Shown: positions 12,248 through 25,407, counted from the stretch's first letter. The stretch: 64,000 nucleotides of DNA from Ashinkailepas kermadecensis (GCA_034440615.1 JAOTOM010001643.1:1-64000), one strand, 5' to 3'. Program-made: numbers and translations. Notes: a model not told the origin generated them from the letters alone.

Positions 12248-12380
12248 GCTACTACTACTAATAATAATAATCACGATAATAATAATAGTAATAATAATAA
12301 TAACAATAATAATATTAAGAATAATAATAACAATAATAATAATAATAATAGTAACAATAATACCACAAATAATAATAAGA
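12136..12380. repeat. Trinucleotide array CAA/AAT/CTA/CCA
   Basis: Consecutive blocks of (CAA)n, (TAA)n, (CTA)n, (CCA)n, (CTA)n and long imperfect (AAT)n. The poly-Ser, poly-Val and poly-Ile frames over it have no coding value. Confidence 0.95.
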
Positions 12381-14575
12381 CTGAAACCGAATTTTGTGCA
12401 AGCAAGGACTCGCTATTCTACGACAAAATGTCGAATATACAAATGGTCGAACGCTGCGTACTTCGTGCAAATAAGCATTAACTGAAAACTTAGATTCGTT
12501 CTCGCATTGGGATGCACACCAATGCCTAACGTAACCTAACCTGATCTTGCCAAGCAAGATAAGGCAATCAATACAATATTTACAAGAAATTCAACTGTTT
12601 CTCATTTTCACCTTTCGTCCAAATACCCAGCATATAGAGGATTATCGACGGAAAAGGTACGTCATGGAAGGACATAATGTTGTTATTGGATTGTCCCACG
12701 GCTTAGCGCTTTTGACTGGATAAACTTTGATTCGTTGGAGAAATAGTTGTATTATTGTATTGTACTTCTACGGCAAATGACTATGCGTCAGCCCTATACT
12801 GGCCAATAGTTTGTGATAGTGCTCGCTAGTCTTCGTCGCCTTTTGCCTTTTTCAACGGAGTTTTCCTACAAACACGATATGCGATTGATAGCCATGTATT
12901 GAGTCCAGGAAATTCGGCGGACACCTATCGGTTATGAGAGGCGGCACCGAGCCACATCAACAGCGGGCCGACTCCTGTTCCCGTGTCTGGTTAGTCGGCC
13001 GCGCCAGTGTCGGACGGCGGCAGGTGCCGGCTCGGCCGGCTGGATCGCTGTCGGCACACCGCACGGACAACTGTATCCGACCGAACGGCTGTCGGGGCGG
13101 CGTCGTCAAGGCCCCGCCAAGGCCTGCCGACCGGGCTGAATGGCCAACACTTCCTTGTCGGCGGCGACAGGTCCCGCCGCGCAACGCCGCGAGGAAGCGC
13201 ATGACACGGCCGGGCCGTTATCGCTGCCCACTCCGGTGACGTCAATGGTGTCTGCGACGCAACTCGTCTTCCGCCAGCGTCACCAGCCATCCCACGTGGC
13301 CCCGGTCCGCTGGTCAGGTAGCCCCCCCACCCCCCACCACCACATCCCGCCATACGGCCGGCAGGTGGAGGCAGTCCATCGCATAGGAGCAGGCTGACTT
13401 CGGAGGACGACCACGGCCGTAACATTTTGCAAGATATCGTTTTGTATTGTCACCTTTCCCATCAAATCATTGCTTTGACATAATTACCAGGTATGCGATA
13501 GTCAAGTGGCATGGGTGTCACTTCATGAAGTTCGTTGTGGCTGGGGTGGGGATAAATGACCTTTTTGATGGTCAAAGCTGCCCCTAAAACCATTTGTATC
13601 TAGTGTACGCCCATCGGCCAAATAGTTAAGCTTCAGCCTGATTGCGGAGACAAATCGATAATTGAGGGGGCCAAATCAAGGACTGAAGGGGCCAGTAGCT
13701 CAGCATACACAAAGTGACATCCCTGCCAGGTGGCACAACCATATGTGGGCTAATGGTGCTGCAACACCCTGCTTTGAAGTATACCGGAAGGCGCCTCGAA
13801 TATTTGATGAGTAAGCCTTAGAGGGCGGAGGCACCGACTCTGGAATGTCACGGCTTTTGGTATAGTTCAAGCCCTCTTCCGAATAGATACGCGGATTTAT
13901 GTGAATTTCCTGACCATCCTGAACATTTCTTCAACTTTGGGATCATGGTAGAGAAGTGCCACTCTGCTTCCCCCGCCCGCCTCTTGGATCGGCTTAATTT
14001 AAGTCTTGATAGCCTATAACTCTCAAGGTACTCGGATTAAAGTCCAGACGGGGCAGGAAGGGTTGATGGAAAAAAATGAGCGTTTTTAATTTATTAATGT
14101 TGAGATGAAACAGCCCACTCCAATTGTGTTAATTTTGACATCATTATGGACGCTACCTGCGTCCACCGCACTGGGCCACCGCAGTCAAGCTACAATAGGC
14201 CCTGCTAGCTCGTTCCGAAGAATACGGAAAAATGAATATATGTTCAAGGGAGTCTGGACTTCAGTTCTAAATCGCTTTATTTTGGGGCCAATCAACAATA
14301 ACGACACCCTCCGAAAAGGGCTCTCCGTCAATACGTCCTGGTAGAAATCGCATAATAACTGCTATATGTATCTAACTCATCTACTGTCCATGTATCTAAG
14401 CTCTTCATAAGAGATGCAGCCCAGGGGCTCGCACCCCCAGCATTAAAAAAAACTAACTCAAACAAGAAACCTGTAGATTTTCACCACGCAATGCATTAAA
14501 TTTTAGGCGCGCTTCGCGCACCGCAAGCTTTCTCATTTTCATTACATTTTTGGGGGTCGGACCCTCCCCCTTAGG
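12381..14575. other. No gene recognised; GC-rich island at 12930-13400
   Basis: Sequence is mostly unique by eye. About 12930-13400 is strongly GC- and CpG-rich, and overlapping open frames on both strands (12934-13239 plus, 12991-13425 minus) are expected from that composition. None shows a domain. It could be an unmethylated promoter island or an old GC-rich repeat. Confidence 0.35.
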
Positions 14576-14579
14576 CGTG

Positions 14580-14800
14580 AGAATCTGACTGGAGAGACGG
14601 CGCTGGCTGAGATCCGAACGAACGATCCTTGGGCTATTTTAAGACGTATTCGATTGTTAGGCCATATAGTCGCCAACCTCTCACGCCGATTGGTCACGGG
14701 TGGACTCGGTAATCCCACCGATTGTGAGATTGGAACTGATGATCTTACGATCAAGAGTTTAACGCCCTACCGACTGAACTACCGCAAAAGCATGGGCATG
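14580..14800 (-). repeat. tRNA-derived SINE copy with Lys-like head
   Basis: Read on the minus strand from about 14793, GCGGTAGTTCAGTCGGTAGG is a good internal A box (AGTTCAGTCGGTAG) with a tRNA-Lys(CTT)-like anticodon region ACTCTTGATC. It is followed by a decayed B box (CAGTTCCAATCTC). Downstream comes the segment CCAATCGGCGTGAGAGG (14691-14675), shared with the Val-like SINEs at 24749, 34398 and 43206. A second B-box-like TTCGGATCTC near 14610 suggests a dimeric structure. No target duplication was found, so this is an old copy. Confidence 0.55.
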
Positions 14801-16995
14801 ACTCCCCTGCTCCCCCCCTCATCCCTGGTCCTTCGCCCGTGATTGCAATGGAGAGGCACAAAGGTTTTCGTGTTTGGCGGAAAGTAGCTGTCAAAATGCC
14901 TATCATCTCGCAGAAGAAAAAAATGATGTTGATTTTCTCGACGTCCAGAAACATTTCATGTTGAGAACGTTGGGTTGGTGGTATGCCGAGGCTACATTCC
15001 GTAGAAAACCAACGATAAAAAAGAAATTAGTGGCAACTTTGCATTATCCTCAAACGGCCCCAAATGGACCGGCGTTCCTCCTCTCAGTGCATTGGGTTTC
15101 AGGACAGAACAAAACGCACAGTCAATAGTTTAAAAGTGGTACGCGATCGTAATGTTTATCTCTCGAAGAAAACGTTAGCTTTTTAGTTGATGCTTGTATT
15201 CAGTTTCAAAACTTTTTGTGCGTGCATCACTTGATTGGCAATTGTTCTCAACGAGTGCCTCGTACGTCATCTAAGACCCTCGCTGCCCGCCAAACTACCT
15301 TCTGGGTGCGACACTAATCAAAGCTGGCAGCCCTGGGTTTCTTAAAATGGTGTTTGAAATATGATTATGCGTGTACCGGGAATGTTCAACAACTTGATCC
15401 AGAATATGTCTCGGCGTAATGGTTTACATCAAAAACTGCTGCAGATGTCCGAAATCCTACATACGCACCGTGATTCACAGCAAGTCTATAAAAAAACTTG
15501 CTTTTTTCATTACATGTGTGGTGTGAAAATGGGCATAGCAGAATGCCGAAATTCTCAATGACTAGTCACCATTTTCAATTTAATATATTAGGGGGCGTCG
15601 GGGTAGGCCCCTCTCCTTAAGCCTTTCCAGGTTTTCCAAGAGCACTACAGAAGATATACCTACCTGATGCTGTCGTACCTTGGACTGAAGTGGTAGAAGT
15701 GGTGGATCTCGAGATATCGATATCTCATAATTCATGAAGGCAATGGATTGGCGCGGCAAAGCCAACATTGTGAGGGCGCTTTCCCCCTCAAAATGATATG
15801 AAACCACACCCATGTGTATATATGTCATAGACCGGCAGGTAAAGTCTGTACATTATTCAAGTTGAACTACGCATTCTATATTGTTTACCTATTTCACACA
15901 CCGCGCCGCCTCTGGATAAATGTGAATCATTATGTGACTGAGCGAAACCGGTGCCGCAGGCAGATGATTCATCTCATTTGAATCGCGCAAGTAATATGAT
16001 ATCTGATCTGTTTGAACTGCGTAAGTAGTTCATTACGCGAGTATGATTGTTATCATATCTAGTTTCTTATTTTACCACAGGCGGATTCATCAGCCGGGTT
16101 TGAGTCGGCTTGGAGGGACGGGGCGGGGAAAATATAAAAATTAAAATAAATTATAATCAAATAAATGCAATGTCAAAGCTCATCCGATGTGAATTGTAGA
16201 GGATTTGAACTTGAGCTACATCAAATGCTTCTAGTTTTTTTAGTATCATAAATATATACATTTTGCAACGAATAAAGTCATCTTGGGAATGGCATGGCCT
16301 AGCACCAAACACACACACACACACACATACACACACGCTCCCCTGATTATGCCATTGTATTTTTCTGCAGCAATGCCACCATTGCAATGATTATCTCAAA
16401 ATCGAAAGTCGGCAATTTTGACCGATTTGTCGTCCATCGCTAGCCATCGCCGTTTTCCATCGCCGTGCGAATTGAAAATTCGCCAAAGTGACGACATATC
16501 GCCAACCTGGCAACATTACGAGAGCGCGCCGCGACCGATGGCACGGCTATACATCACTCATGGCGGCTGAACGGAGGGAGGCGCCGTGGACCTCGCGGCA
16601 GCATCAAGCGCTCTTTTCGATGCAGAAGCGAGAAGGGTACTGTCCAGAGCGTCACTTCCAATGCGGAGAGCGGCGGACTCAATACACCGTGGCAGACCGT
16701 TCGGCGGAAGAAGAATGTGCATGACCAGCCATTCAGGCTAGAAGTGGGATTAGTGCTCCCTCCACTATAAAAAGTTGCGGAAAGCCCCCATATTCCAGCG
16801 AGTATGGGCATTCCTACGAGGGAATTGTAGAGTAAAACACTAGGGTTTCCCCAAATTCTTATTTCCTTTGAAAACAAAATCTGCACCAAAGGTTACACAT
16901 TTTCCAGTAAGCTGAATTGTAATTATGTATTTTGATAAAGCACCACAAGAACAAACACGTTTGCAATTTATGGCATGCTTGTTTCAATAGCGTTG
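14801..16995. other. No gene recognised; small CA microsatellite
   Basis: Nothing coding is supported. A (CA)n run lies at about 16308-16336. Short open frames lack domains. Confidence 0.4.
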
Positions 16996-16999
16996 AGCA

Positions 17000-17370
17000 A
17001 CGGCTAGACGGCTGGCTCGAGCCAGACGTCGGGGAGTTGTCGGCGGGTCGGTCGACGGTTCGCCGGCGGGGAGTTGCGCGGCTGGAACACAGCCGGCCTC
17101 GCAGCCGCCGCTCGGCGCAAACTCAGCTTGCGACCCGCTGGAGATGCTGGAGGAGGCTGTTGCCGAGGTGGCAGCAATCCGGCGACAGCTGACTGCCCTG
17201 CAGCTCCGCCATCGCCTGTCTGCGGCCGGTGCGGCAAGCACTCGCGTGTGGCACGTGCTGGTCGTGGGCCCTGCAGCTGGCTCTCGTGTTCGGAGTAATG
17301 TACGTGACGATACGTGGCGTGACACGTGACAACACGTGGCGTGACACGTGACGGGGAGCGCACATGGGGT
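17000..17370 (+). promoter_or_regulatory. CpG-rich island with CACGTG/ACACGTGAC repeats
   Basis: About 370 bases of high GC and CpG content stand out from AT-rich flanks. Near the right edge ACGTGGCGTGACACGTGAC occurs twice back to back (about 17310-17352), giving several E-box (CACGTG) cores. An open frame at 17144-17329 begins MLEEAVAEVAAIRRQLTALQ, which could form a short amphipathic helix, but overlapping frames are equally open. I suggest a regulatory island or a GC-rich first exon; neither is shown. Confidence 0.3.
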
Positions 17371-18900
17371 TCAGAGTGCGGCACTGGCCGCCGGCTCCTC
17401 GCCCACCTTTTGCTTATACTCACCTCAAGTGCGTGCTTATGCTGTGACGTTTATTTTGTTCGTGAATTGCTCGGTTGTGACCCGGCGTATGCGTGCTTCG
17501 CACATGCATGCGGACGAGGAATAATTTGTCATGCGAAAGACTACCTTCCAAGAGTGAACAAAAGGCTAAGATGAATCTGCAGCTCTATTACGGTACAGAT
17601 GTAATATCTATATACTATTAATATTTAGTTGTAACAACTTCGTTTTAATATTACTAATTGAATAATGAATTAGTTGTTATTAATAGTATTAGCAATGGCA
17701 CGCAAATATTATCCTGGTCCGTATGAAATAGTGTACTTTAATGGAGCATGTCACCTACCATCTGAATTAAAATAAATAAACTTATGAACTGCGAGACTGG
17801 GATAAGATGGAGAAGCTGGTCTTAGGACAAGGAAAACAAAGTTGTGTTAAATAAACATTTAGTTTGAGTGCTTGCTGGGGTGGCTTTATGGTTCAGGGTC
17901 CTATGCTAAACAGATCTGATTGTGTGAACCCTACCCCACCACCCGAGCTGGGAATTTCAGTTCAACAGCAGACTTCTTTATCGTAATGTTTTCTTACGTG
18001 ACGTCAATGCATCGCCATGGCCGCCCAGTTTCCCCGTCCCCGACTTCATCGGGCTATTTGCCAACTGACACAGCGAGCCTGATTGCGTGAACACAGCCTA
18101 TGCGAGCGAGTGAAAAGACTCGAACCTCGCCTTGTCATGGTACAAGGAACCAAAATGTAGGCTGTCGCCACGGGTGTCGATTTCTGAAAATATGCAAAAT
18201 ATGTAGGCTGTGCACAGAATATGAAGTTCATGAAGCGAAGCTCTTGGCTTTACTAATGCTTATTGCTCAAAATGCGTCCATCGAAATCTAGCAACACAAG
18301 CGCCATCTATCATGCAACTGGAGAAGTATCAGTACATCATTCGTCCTGTGCAAGTGCATGTGTATATTCTGGTTCCGTTGATGACCTGGTCATGATCAGC
18401 AAGGGTGAAGATCTCTCACCAATCTATGGGGCTTCCGGATCCAAATATTTTTATATTGAATATGGAAAAAGGCAATTTAACATTAGCATGGTACCAAACC
18501 AGGGAGTTCAGACTAGAGTTAACACTATTTTTCCAAAAACTGGCGCGGACAGCACGGGCGCAGCAAATTCTGACATGGCACACGACACATGAAGCTGGAT
18601 GATGGCACACCAAAGAGCACGGGAAAAGAAAAGGGGCCATTTTAACAAAGAGGAAAATTTTGATTGGTGACGGAATCAATTCTAAAGATGTAGAATATTC
18701 CACACAATGACTAAATCAGCAGTATCTCTACCCAGGTACTCCCACATACCATAACTGCGGTCTTTTCTCCTGGAAATCTTGGAACCTTGGGTCCAGCATT
18801 AAGGCAAGTCTGGACGAACATTTTGATCTTGTTCATAAGGATAGGCCGGTACTGACACGCCAGTCACACAGAAAATTATAGTATGGTACCGCAAAAAGCA
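17371..18900. other. No gene recognised
   Basis: AT-rich, apparently single-copy sequence with short overlapping frames and no recognisable domain. Confidence 0.4.
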
Positions 18901-19129
18901 CATGCACCCAAGGGCGTCGCCACCGGGGGGGGCAGAGGGGGCAGTCGCCCCCCCTGCCGTGAGACTGGGGGGCGCCGCCCCCCTGAAATTTCAAGAGGCC
19001 CCTATCCGGAAATGCACAGGAAGAAAGTGAGCAAGGAGGCCGACGAGACATGAGAGGAGGCCTCCAAGACGTGAGGAGGCCCCTAATTTGAAGAAGGAGT
19101 CACCTAGGAGAGGATAGGATGCCCCAGAA

Positions 19130-21370
19130 ATCAAGAGAGTGCCAACAATTGGCACGGAGGTCCCCAGGAATGCAAAGGAGGCCCCCAAGATTGCAAAGGA
19201 GGCTCCCAGGATTGCAAAGGAGGCCCCCAGGATTGCAAAGGAGGCCCCCAGTATTGAAAAGGAGGCCCCCAGGATTGCAAAGGAAGCCCCCAGGATCGCA
19301 AAGAAGGACTCTAGGATTGCAAAGGAGGCCACCAGGAATGCAAAGGAGGCTCCCAGGATTGCAAAGGAGGCCCCAGGATTGCAAAGGAGTCCCCCAGTAT
19401 TGAAAAGGAGGCCCCCAGGATTGCAAAGGAGGCCCCCCAGGATTGCAAAGGAGGCCCCCAGGATCGCAAAGGAGGCCACCAGGAATGCAAAGGAGGCCCC
19501 CAGGATTGCAAAGGAGGCCTCCAGGATTACAAAGGAGGCCCCATGATTGCAAAAGAGGCCCCCAGGATTGCAGAGGAGGACTCCAGGATTGCAAAGGAGG
19601 CCCCCAGGAATGCAAAGGAGGCCCCAGGATTGCAAATGATGCCTCCAGTATTACAAAGGAGGTCCCCATGATTGCAAAGGAGGCCCCCAGAAATGCAAAG
19701 GAGGCCCCAGGATTGCAAATAAGGCCTCCAGGATTACAAAGGAAGCCCCAGGATTGCAAAGGAGGCCCCCCAGGATTGCAAAGGAGGACTCCAGGATTGC
19801 AAAGGAGGCCCCCAGGAATGCAAAGGAGGACTCCAGGATTGCAAAGGAGGCCCCCCAGGAATGCAAAGGAGGCCCCCAGGAATGCAAAGGAGGCCCCAGG
19901 ATTGCAAAGGAGGCCCCATGATTGCAAAGGATGCCTCCAGTATTACAAAGGAGGCCCCCATGATTGCAAAGGAGGCCCAAGAAATGCAAAGGAGGCCCCA
20001 GGATTGCAAATAAGGCCTCCAGGATTACAAAGGAAGCCCCAGGATTGCAAAGGAGGCGCCCAGGATTGCAAAGGAGGACTCCAGGATTGCAAAGGAGGCC
20101 CCCAGGAATGTAAAGGAGGCCCCAGGGTTGCAAAGGAAGCCTCCATGATTACGAAGGAGGCCCCCAGGTTTGCGAAGGAGGCCCCCAGGATTGCAAAGGA
20201 GGCCCCCATGATCGCAAAGGAGGCCTCCAGTATTACAAAGGAGGCCCCCAGGATTGCAAAGGAGGCCCCAAGATTGCAAAGGAGGCATTCAGGATTACAA
20301 AGGAGGTCCCGAGGATTGAAAAGGAGGCCCCCAAGATTGCAAAGGAGGCCACCAGGAATGCAAAGGAGGCCCCCAGGATTACAAAGGAGGCCTCCAGGAT
20401 TACAAAGGAGGCCCCAGGATTGCAAAGGAGGCCCCCAGGATTGCAAATGAGGACTCCAGGATTGCAAAGGAGGCCCCCAGGAATGCAAAGGAGGCCCCAG
20501 GATTGCAAAGGAAGCCTCCAGGATTACGAAGGAGGCCCCCAGGATTGCAAAGGAGGCCTCCAGTATTACAAAGGAGGCCCCCAGGATTGCAAAGGAGGCC
20601 CCCAAGATTGCAAAGGAGGCATTCAGGATTACAAAGGAGGCCCCGAGGATTGAAAAGGAGGCCTCCAGGATTACAAAGGGGGCCCCAGGATTGCAAAAGG
20701 GGCCCCCAGGATTGCAAAGGAGGACTCCAGGATTGCAAAGGAGGTCCCCAGGAATGCAAATGAGGCCCCATGATTGCAAAGGAGGCCTCCATGATTACAA
20801 AGGAGGCCCCCAGGATTGCAAAGGAGGCCCCCAGAAATGCAAAGGAGGCCCCATGATTGCAAAGAAGTCCTCCAGGATTACAAAGGAAGCCCCGGGATTG
20901 CAAAGGAGGCCCCCAGGATTGCAAAGGAGGACTCCAGGATTGCAAAGGAGGCCCCCAGGAATGCAAAGGAGGCCCCCAGGATTGCAAAGGAGGCCTCCAG
21001 TATTACAAAGGAGGCCCCCAGTATTACAAAGGAGGCCCCCAGGATTGCAAAGGAGGCCTCCAGTATTACAAAGGAGGCCCCCAGGATTGAAAAGGAGGCC
21101 CCAGGATTGCAAAGGAGGCCTCCAGGATTGCAAAGGAGGCCCAAAATATTGCAAATGAGGCCCCCAGGATTGCAAAGGAGGCCTCCAGTATTGCAAAGGA
21201 GGCCCCCAGGATTGAAAAGGAGGCCCCAAATATTGCAAAGGAGGCCCCCAGGATTGCAAAGGAGGCCCCCAGGATTGCAAAGGAGGCCCCCAGGAATGAA
21301 CAGGAGGTCCCCAGGATTGCAAAGGAGGCCTCCAGGATTGCAAAGGAGGCCCCAGGATTGCAAAGGTGGC
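19130..21370 (+). repeat. 21-bp satellite, about 105 copies, with higher-order structure
   Basis: The monomer GGAGGCCCCCAGGATTGCAA(A) repeats every 20-21 bp without interruption. Variants (ATTACAAA, AATGCAAA, GGACTCC, GCCTCCAGT) recur in fixed order: a stretch from 19631 is repeated almost exactly from 19929 (298 bp), and one from 20225 from 20547 (322 bp). Because 21 is divisible by three, all frames stay open, producing open frames up to 335 residues on the plus strand and 278 on the minus strand. These are not genes. Confidence 0.95.
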
Positions 21371-24330
21371 CCAATACGGGAAGGGAGACCTCAGAAAATG
21401 AGAGGAGGCCCAAAGACGGAATAGAAAGCCAGTGGATGTGAGATGAGGTTTCGGAGACGCAAAAGCAGTCCCTAAAACGGGCAAGGTTCCACCAAGATAG
21501 AAAAGGATGGATGATCCAGAAAAGTGGCAGGAAGCACCTAATTCGGAAGAGGACGATATAAGATTGGAAATGAGACCCTATGATGAACGAAGAAGCCCCT
21601 AAAATATGAGAGAAGGGCAATTAGATAAGAGGGATGGCTCCCAGGCGAGAAAGAAGGCTTCAAGACGGGTAAGAGGGTCCCCAGGAAATGACAAGGTAAC
21701 TGAAATAGGAAAGGTTGCTTGTAATTTGGGAGAGGAGGCACCTGAGAGAGAACAGGAGTCCACCAGGAGATAAGAGGCCACCCTTAAAATGGGCAAAGAT
21801 ATAATCAAAACGCAGAACAGGAGGCCCCGAAGACGTAAAAGGAGGCCCCTAATTTGAAAAAGAAAGCCTCTAGAAGAGAAAAGGAGGTCCCTGCCGGACT
21901 CGAGAGGAGTCCCTCGAGATCGAGTAGGAGGTCTCCAGGGCCGAATGAAGCCCCGACGACCGGAAGGAATTCCGAGGAAATGAGAGAAGGCCCTTAAGAT
22001 GGGTGTGGTAGGTAGCAGGTATGGAAGGAGGCGAGGTTTCCAAATTGAAGATCCCTCAAGACGGGTATGCTTTGCGAGGACAAAGGAGGCCCACGAGGCG
22101 TGGCAGGAGGCCCCTAATTTGGCAGAGGATGCCCTTGGAACATGAGAGGAAGCCCCATGCCATGTTAAAGGGGCCCTAGGATGTGGGAAGAGGCCCTCCA
22201 AAACGGCAGAGGAGGACCGTTGAATATGGAGGAGGGTAGGATGCACGAGAAGACGTCCAAAACCGGTAAAAAGGCTCCAGGAAATGAGGCGAGACCCCTA
22301 AGACGCGAGAGAGGTCTATAATTTGCCAGAAGCCCCTGAAATGGTAGGAATCGTGCCCGGGTACTTGAAAATCACGATATGGGCCCAAAAAGATCCGGCC
22401 GGGGCCCCTGAAAATCACGCTGAGCCTAGGGGTACCAAAAATTCACGCCCGGACCATGAAAATCACGCTAGGGGCACGATAGCTCGCACCGTTCCCCAAC
22501 AGTATCATTGGGACACAAATGAAGCCGGGGCAACGAAAAACAATTCGGACATGGATAATCACTCTGGGGCCCCAACAACGACACCAAAAGCATCCAAAAC
22601 GTATTGGACACCCACAGTGTCTTGGTCGCTAAAACTCGAGCTAGGGATACAAGCAAATGACGTCGGGACATAAAAGATTACATTGGACTAAAAAAAGTCG
22701 CGTCGCAGCCCTTGAAAATCTCACTGGAGACCAAAAAGGTCGCGCCTGGACCCAAAAGGTTACAGCTGCCCCAAAAATCAATTATCAACCGGAATGTCAC
22801 TCTGCGCCACAAAAAATCGGGTCAAAGTCCCCCCAGAACCCGTTGGGCACTGAAAAAAAACGTGTCAGGCACCGAAAAAAATCGCACCTGGAGACCGAAG
22901 AAACGTACCAGGACCCAAAAATAACGCATAAGGACCTTAAAAAAAGAACTCGATGTCCAAAAGTTCACACCGAGACTCGATCGAATCGACCCCAGCACCG
23001 GAAAATTAAGAACAGGTCCGGAAAAAATTACCCGGAGGGCATTTATACTCCGAAAGGTGCCATCGGCTGACAAAAGTCCTTTGGTGGCCGCAGTGACATA
23101 TCAAAAGGGCAAATGCCCCCTCCCTCCTAAGAGGGATATGCTCCCAAGAATCGAGCCGAGGCCCCAAAAAGTCGCGCTGGGGCCACACAAATTCGCGTCG
23201 GTCCACCAGAATTCGCGTAGAGACTCCTAGTAAATACGCCGGGCCCCAGAAAACTCGCTCAGAGGCACAACAATCTGCAACAGGAACCGCCAAGATCGCG
23301 TTGGGGTCAAAGCTAAGTACAACGCGCCCCGCAAACTGGAACCGGTCCAACCAAATTTCGCGCTCGGACCCACAATTCCCATCGGTAGTACCAAAAATTT
23401 GGTCTGGGCATAAAAAATTAACGTCGGACTGCCAACAATTGGCGTCTAGGGCCCCACATAGGCACCGTGTGACCCCCAAAGTCGCATCGGTATCCGAAAA
23501 ATAAAGTCGCAGCCCTCCAAAATAAGGAGGGATTCCAAAAAAGTCCGGGTCAGGACAATGGTTCTAGAGCACCGAACATGTCATCAGATGCCTTGACAAA
23601 TCGCGTACGGCATCGAAAAACATACCGGAGCTCGAAGAAAATCGAGGTGAGATACAAAAACATGGCGCCAGGGACTCGAAAAGATCAGGCCGGGATTCGG
23701 AATTTAAAGAACATTCAGAAGAGATCCACACAAATCTCGTTGAGCCCAGATAACTGGCGGTGGGTCCCGGAACCGCGCGCCTGGGCGCGATAAGTCGCGA
23801 TAGGACCCAGAAAAATCGCACCGAAGCCCCGAAATCGTACTGGGGCCCCACAAATGTGCGTCAGAAGCCCCAAATAAACACAGCGGGACCCTAAGAGCAC
23901 AACGGGGACCGAAAATGCGACTGGCCCTCCAAAGCGCAGTCTCGCAAAAAGCGACAGGACCCGAAAACATGTGTTGTAGCCATAACTATATATACCGGGA
24001 ACTCTAAAAAAGCATTAAAAAACAAACACCGGAAGCTCTCAAGGCACACAGGGACCATGCGACCGCACAAGGGCCTGAAAAGAGGCTGGGGCCGCAAAAA
24101 GCAACATGGTCCCAAAACGAACAAAAATACCGGGCACTAAGTAAACACATCGAGATCTTAGAAAGCGCCCCAACTAAAAAAATATTCGGTGCACAGAAAA
24201 GCAACAAACCCTAATACGAGCAGCAGTTTCGAAAATGTGTTGGGTCTCTAACAAAAATGGATTGGAGCCCTAAGACACATCCGTAGACGAAGAAATACGA
24301 AACGGGTTCAAAGAAGTACACTCAGGCTGT
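21371..24330 (+). repeat. Degenerate ~20-22-bp GGCCCC-type repeat domain
   Basis: From 21371 to about 22300 the monomers are recognisable but decayed (AGGAGGCCCCTAATTTG and similar). From about 22320 to 24330 the consensus changes to alternating GGGGCCCCTGAAAATCACGC and CCCCAAAAAGTCGCGCCGG-like half-units. Spacing remains about 20-22 bases. No coding sequence is supported. The second half matches the array at 47890-48830. Confidence 0.7.
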
Positions 24331-24748
24331 GCCTCGGTTCGGTAGCCAACCTGGAAGCATGTTTAATCAAAGATATGAGGTGAATAAAAGCTCAGCGGGT
24401 ATCCGCATTTGTTCACCATAAAATATGGGAAGTATGGATCTAGGGATCGAATTTAATTCATCGAATTTTCGCAGCGAACGCCCATACGAAGCATTTTATC
24501 ACGTCAGATATGGCGCAAGTCTATCATGTGGCAATAATTAGCAAAGCGTAGGAGGCCCAGCAGAATCCGTAGCATCGCACGAAGTGTGGCGAATGCGCCG
24601 AATGCGCAAGATGGGTGTGCACGTGCACTAACGTTGGAGTCGTGGCGACCGGGCACTATGAACTGGAATGTCTGAAATTGGGAAATTGTATATCTTAAAG
24701 TGATTTGCGTAGGTGTAATTTCAGCAGTGCGAGGTGACTTATCAAGGG
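24331..24748. other. No gene recognised; left flank of SINE
   Basis: Unique-looking sequence between the satellite domain and a SINE. Its last 15 bases (GTGACTTATCAAGGG, 24734-24748) are the SINE's left target duplication. Confidence 0.5.
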
Positions 24749-24910
24749 GGGGTAGTTATTGGTTTTACGACACGTCGACCGTTGAGTCATGTAGCGTCGC
24801 CAATCTCTCACGCCGATTGGTCACGGGCGAAGAGTAGCGACAGGTGAGACTCGAACCCACAACCTTTCGATTGTGAGACGAGCATCTTACCCCTAGACCA
24901 CTCGTCCCCA
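24749..24910 (-). mobile_element. tRNA(Val)-like SINE with perfect 15-bp target duplication
   Basis: The copy lies on the minus strand. Its head, near 24908, reads GGGGACGAGTGGTCTAGGGG with a clear A box. It continues through an anticodon loop CTCACAA (CAC position, as in tRNA-Val) to the B box GGGTTCGAGTCTC. The body includes CCAATCGGCGTGAGAG and CGACACTACATGACTC-like sequence, and the tail ends CGTAAAACCAATA. GTGACTTATCAAGGG flanks it exactly on both sides (24734-24748 and 24911-24925), proving retroposition. The body segment near TTTTACGACACGTCGAC resembles the core of MetaSINE-type elements as I remember it. Pol III transcribed, mobilised in trans by a LINE. Confidence 0.88.
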
Positions 24911-24925
24911 GTGACTTATCAAGGG

Positions 24926-25407
24926 ATACCAAAATAATGCATTCGAACAGGGTGGGGTGCTAGGGTTGAAATCCGACGAATCAGAAACGATAGTGGTAGA
25001 TTGGGCCCCTCTACAGGATAATTCAGTTGATCACTAATTATTATATTTAAAAAGGTCCCCTTTGACAAAATAGTGGTCGAAATCGGAAGACTTTACTGAG
25101 TAGTTGGACCCCTCCAAATACTTTTGCCCCCTCTCCTTGACACAAATATAGGTGCGTCACTGGTCCCCCAATAACTTTTAGAAACTTACGCCCATGGAGC
25201 AAAGTCAACATTTCGGGGGAAAATTCCCCCTCACAAGCATACAAAACAACACCGATGCCCCATATTAAATGGGAGGAACGATGTTAAATGAGGAAAAGAT
25301 GTATTTTCGTCCTACAAAGTTGTCTTCTGTGATTACAGCCTGCATGATTAGAGCTTCCCAGCTTCAGTGCCTTCTCAATGACACAATTTACAAAACGGTA
25401 CAGCACA
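24926..25407. other. No gene recognised
   Basis: Sequence between the SINE and a hAT element; nothing supported. Confidence 0.4.

Noticed and set aside
12934..13425. Three overlapping frames of 81-144 residues in the GC-rich island
   Set aside because: High GC removes stop codons from all frames; no conserved motif and no splice or start context to choose one.
19100..21484. Open frames of 160-335 residues on both strands (QRRPPGLQRRPPGLQ-type and LLCNPGGLLCNPGA-type)
   Set aside because: They are readings of a 21-bp satellite whose period is a multiple of three; every frame stays open, and variants follow the DNA unit rather than codon logic.
22300..24330. CRISPR-like array of ~21-base repeats
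   Set aside because: Spacing is continuous without unique spacers of constant length, units are degenerate, and the genome is eukaryotic.
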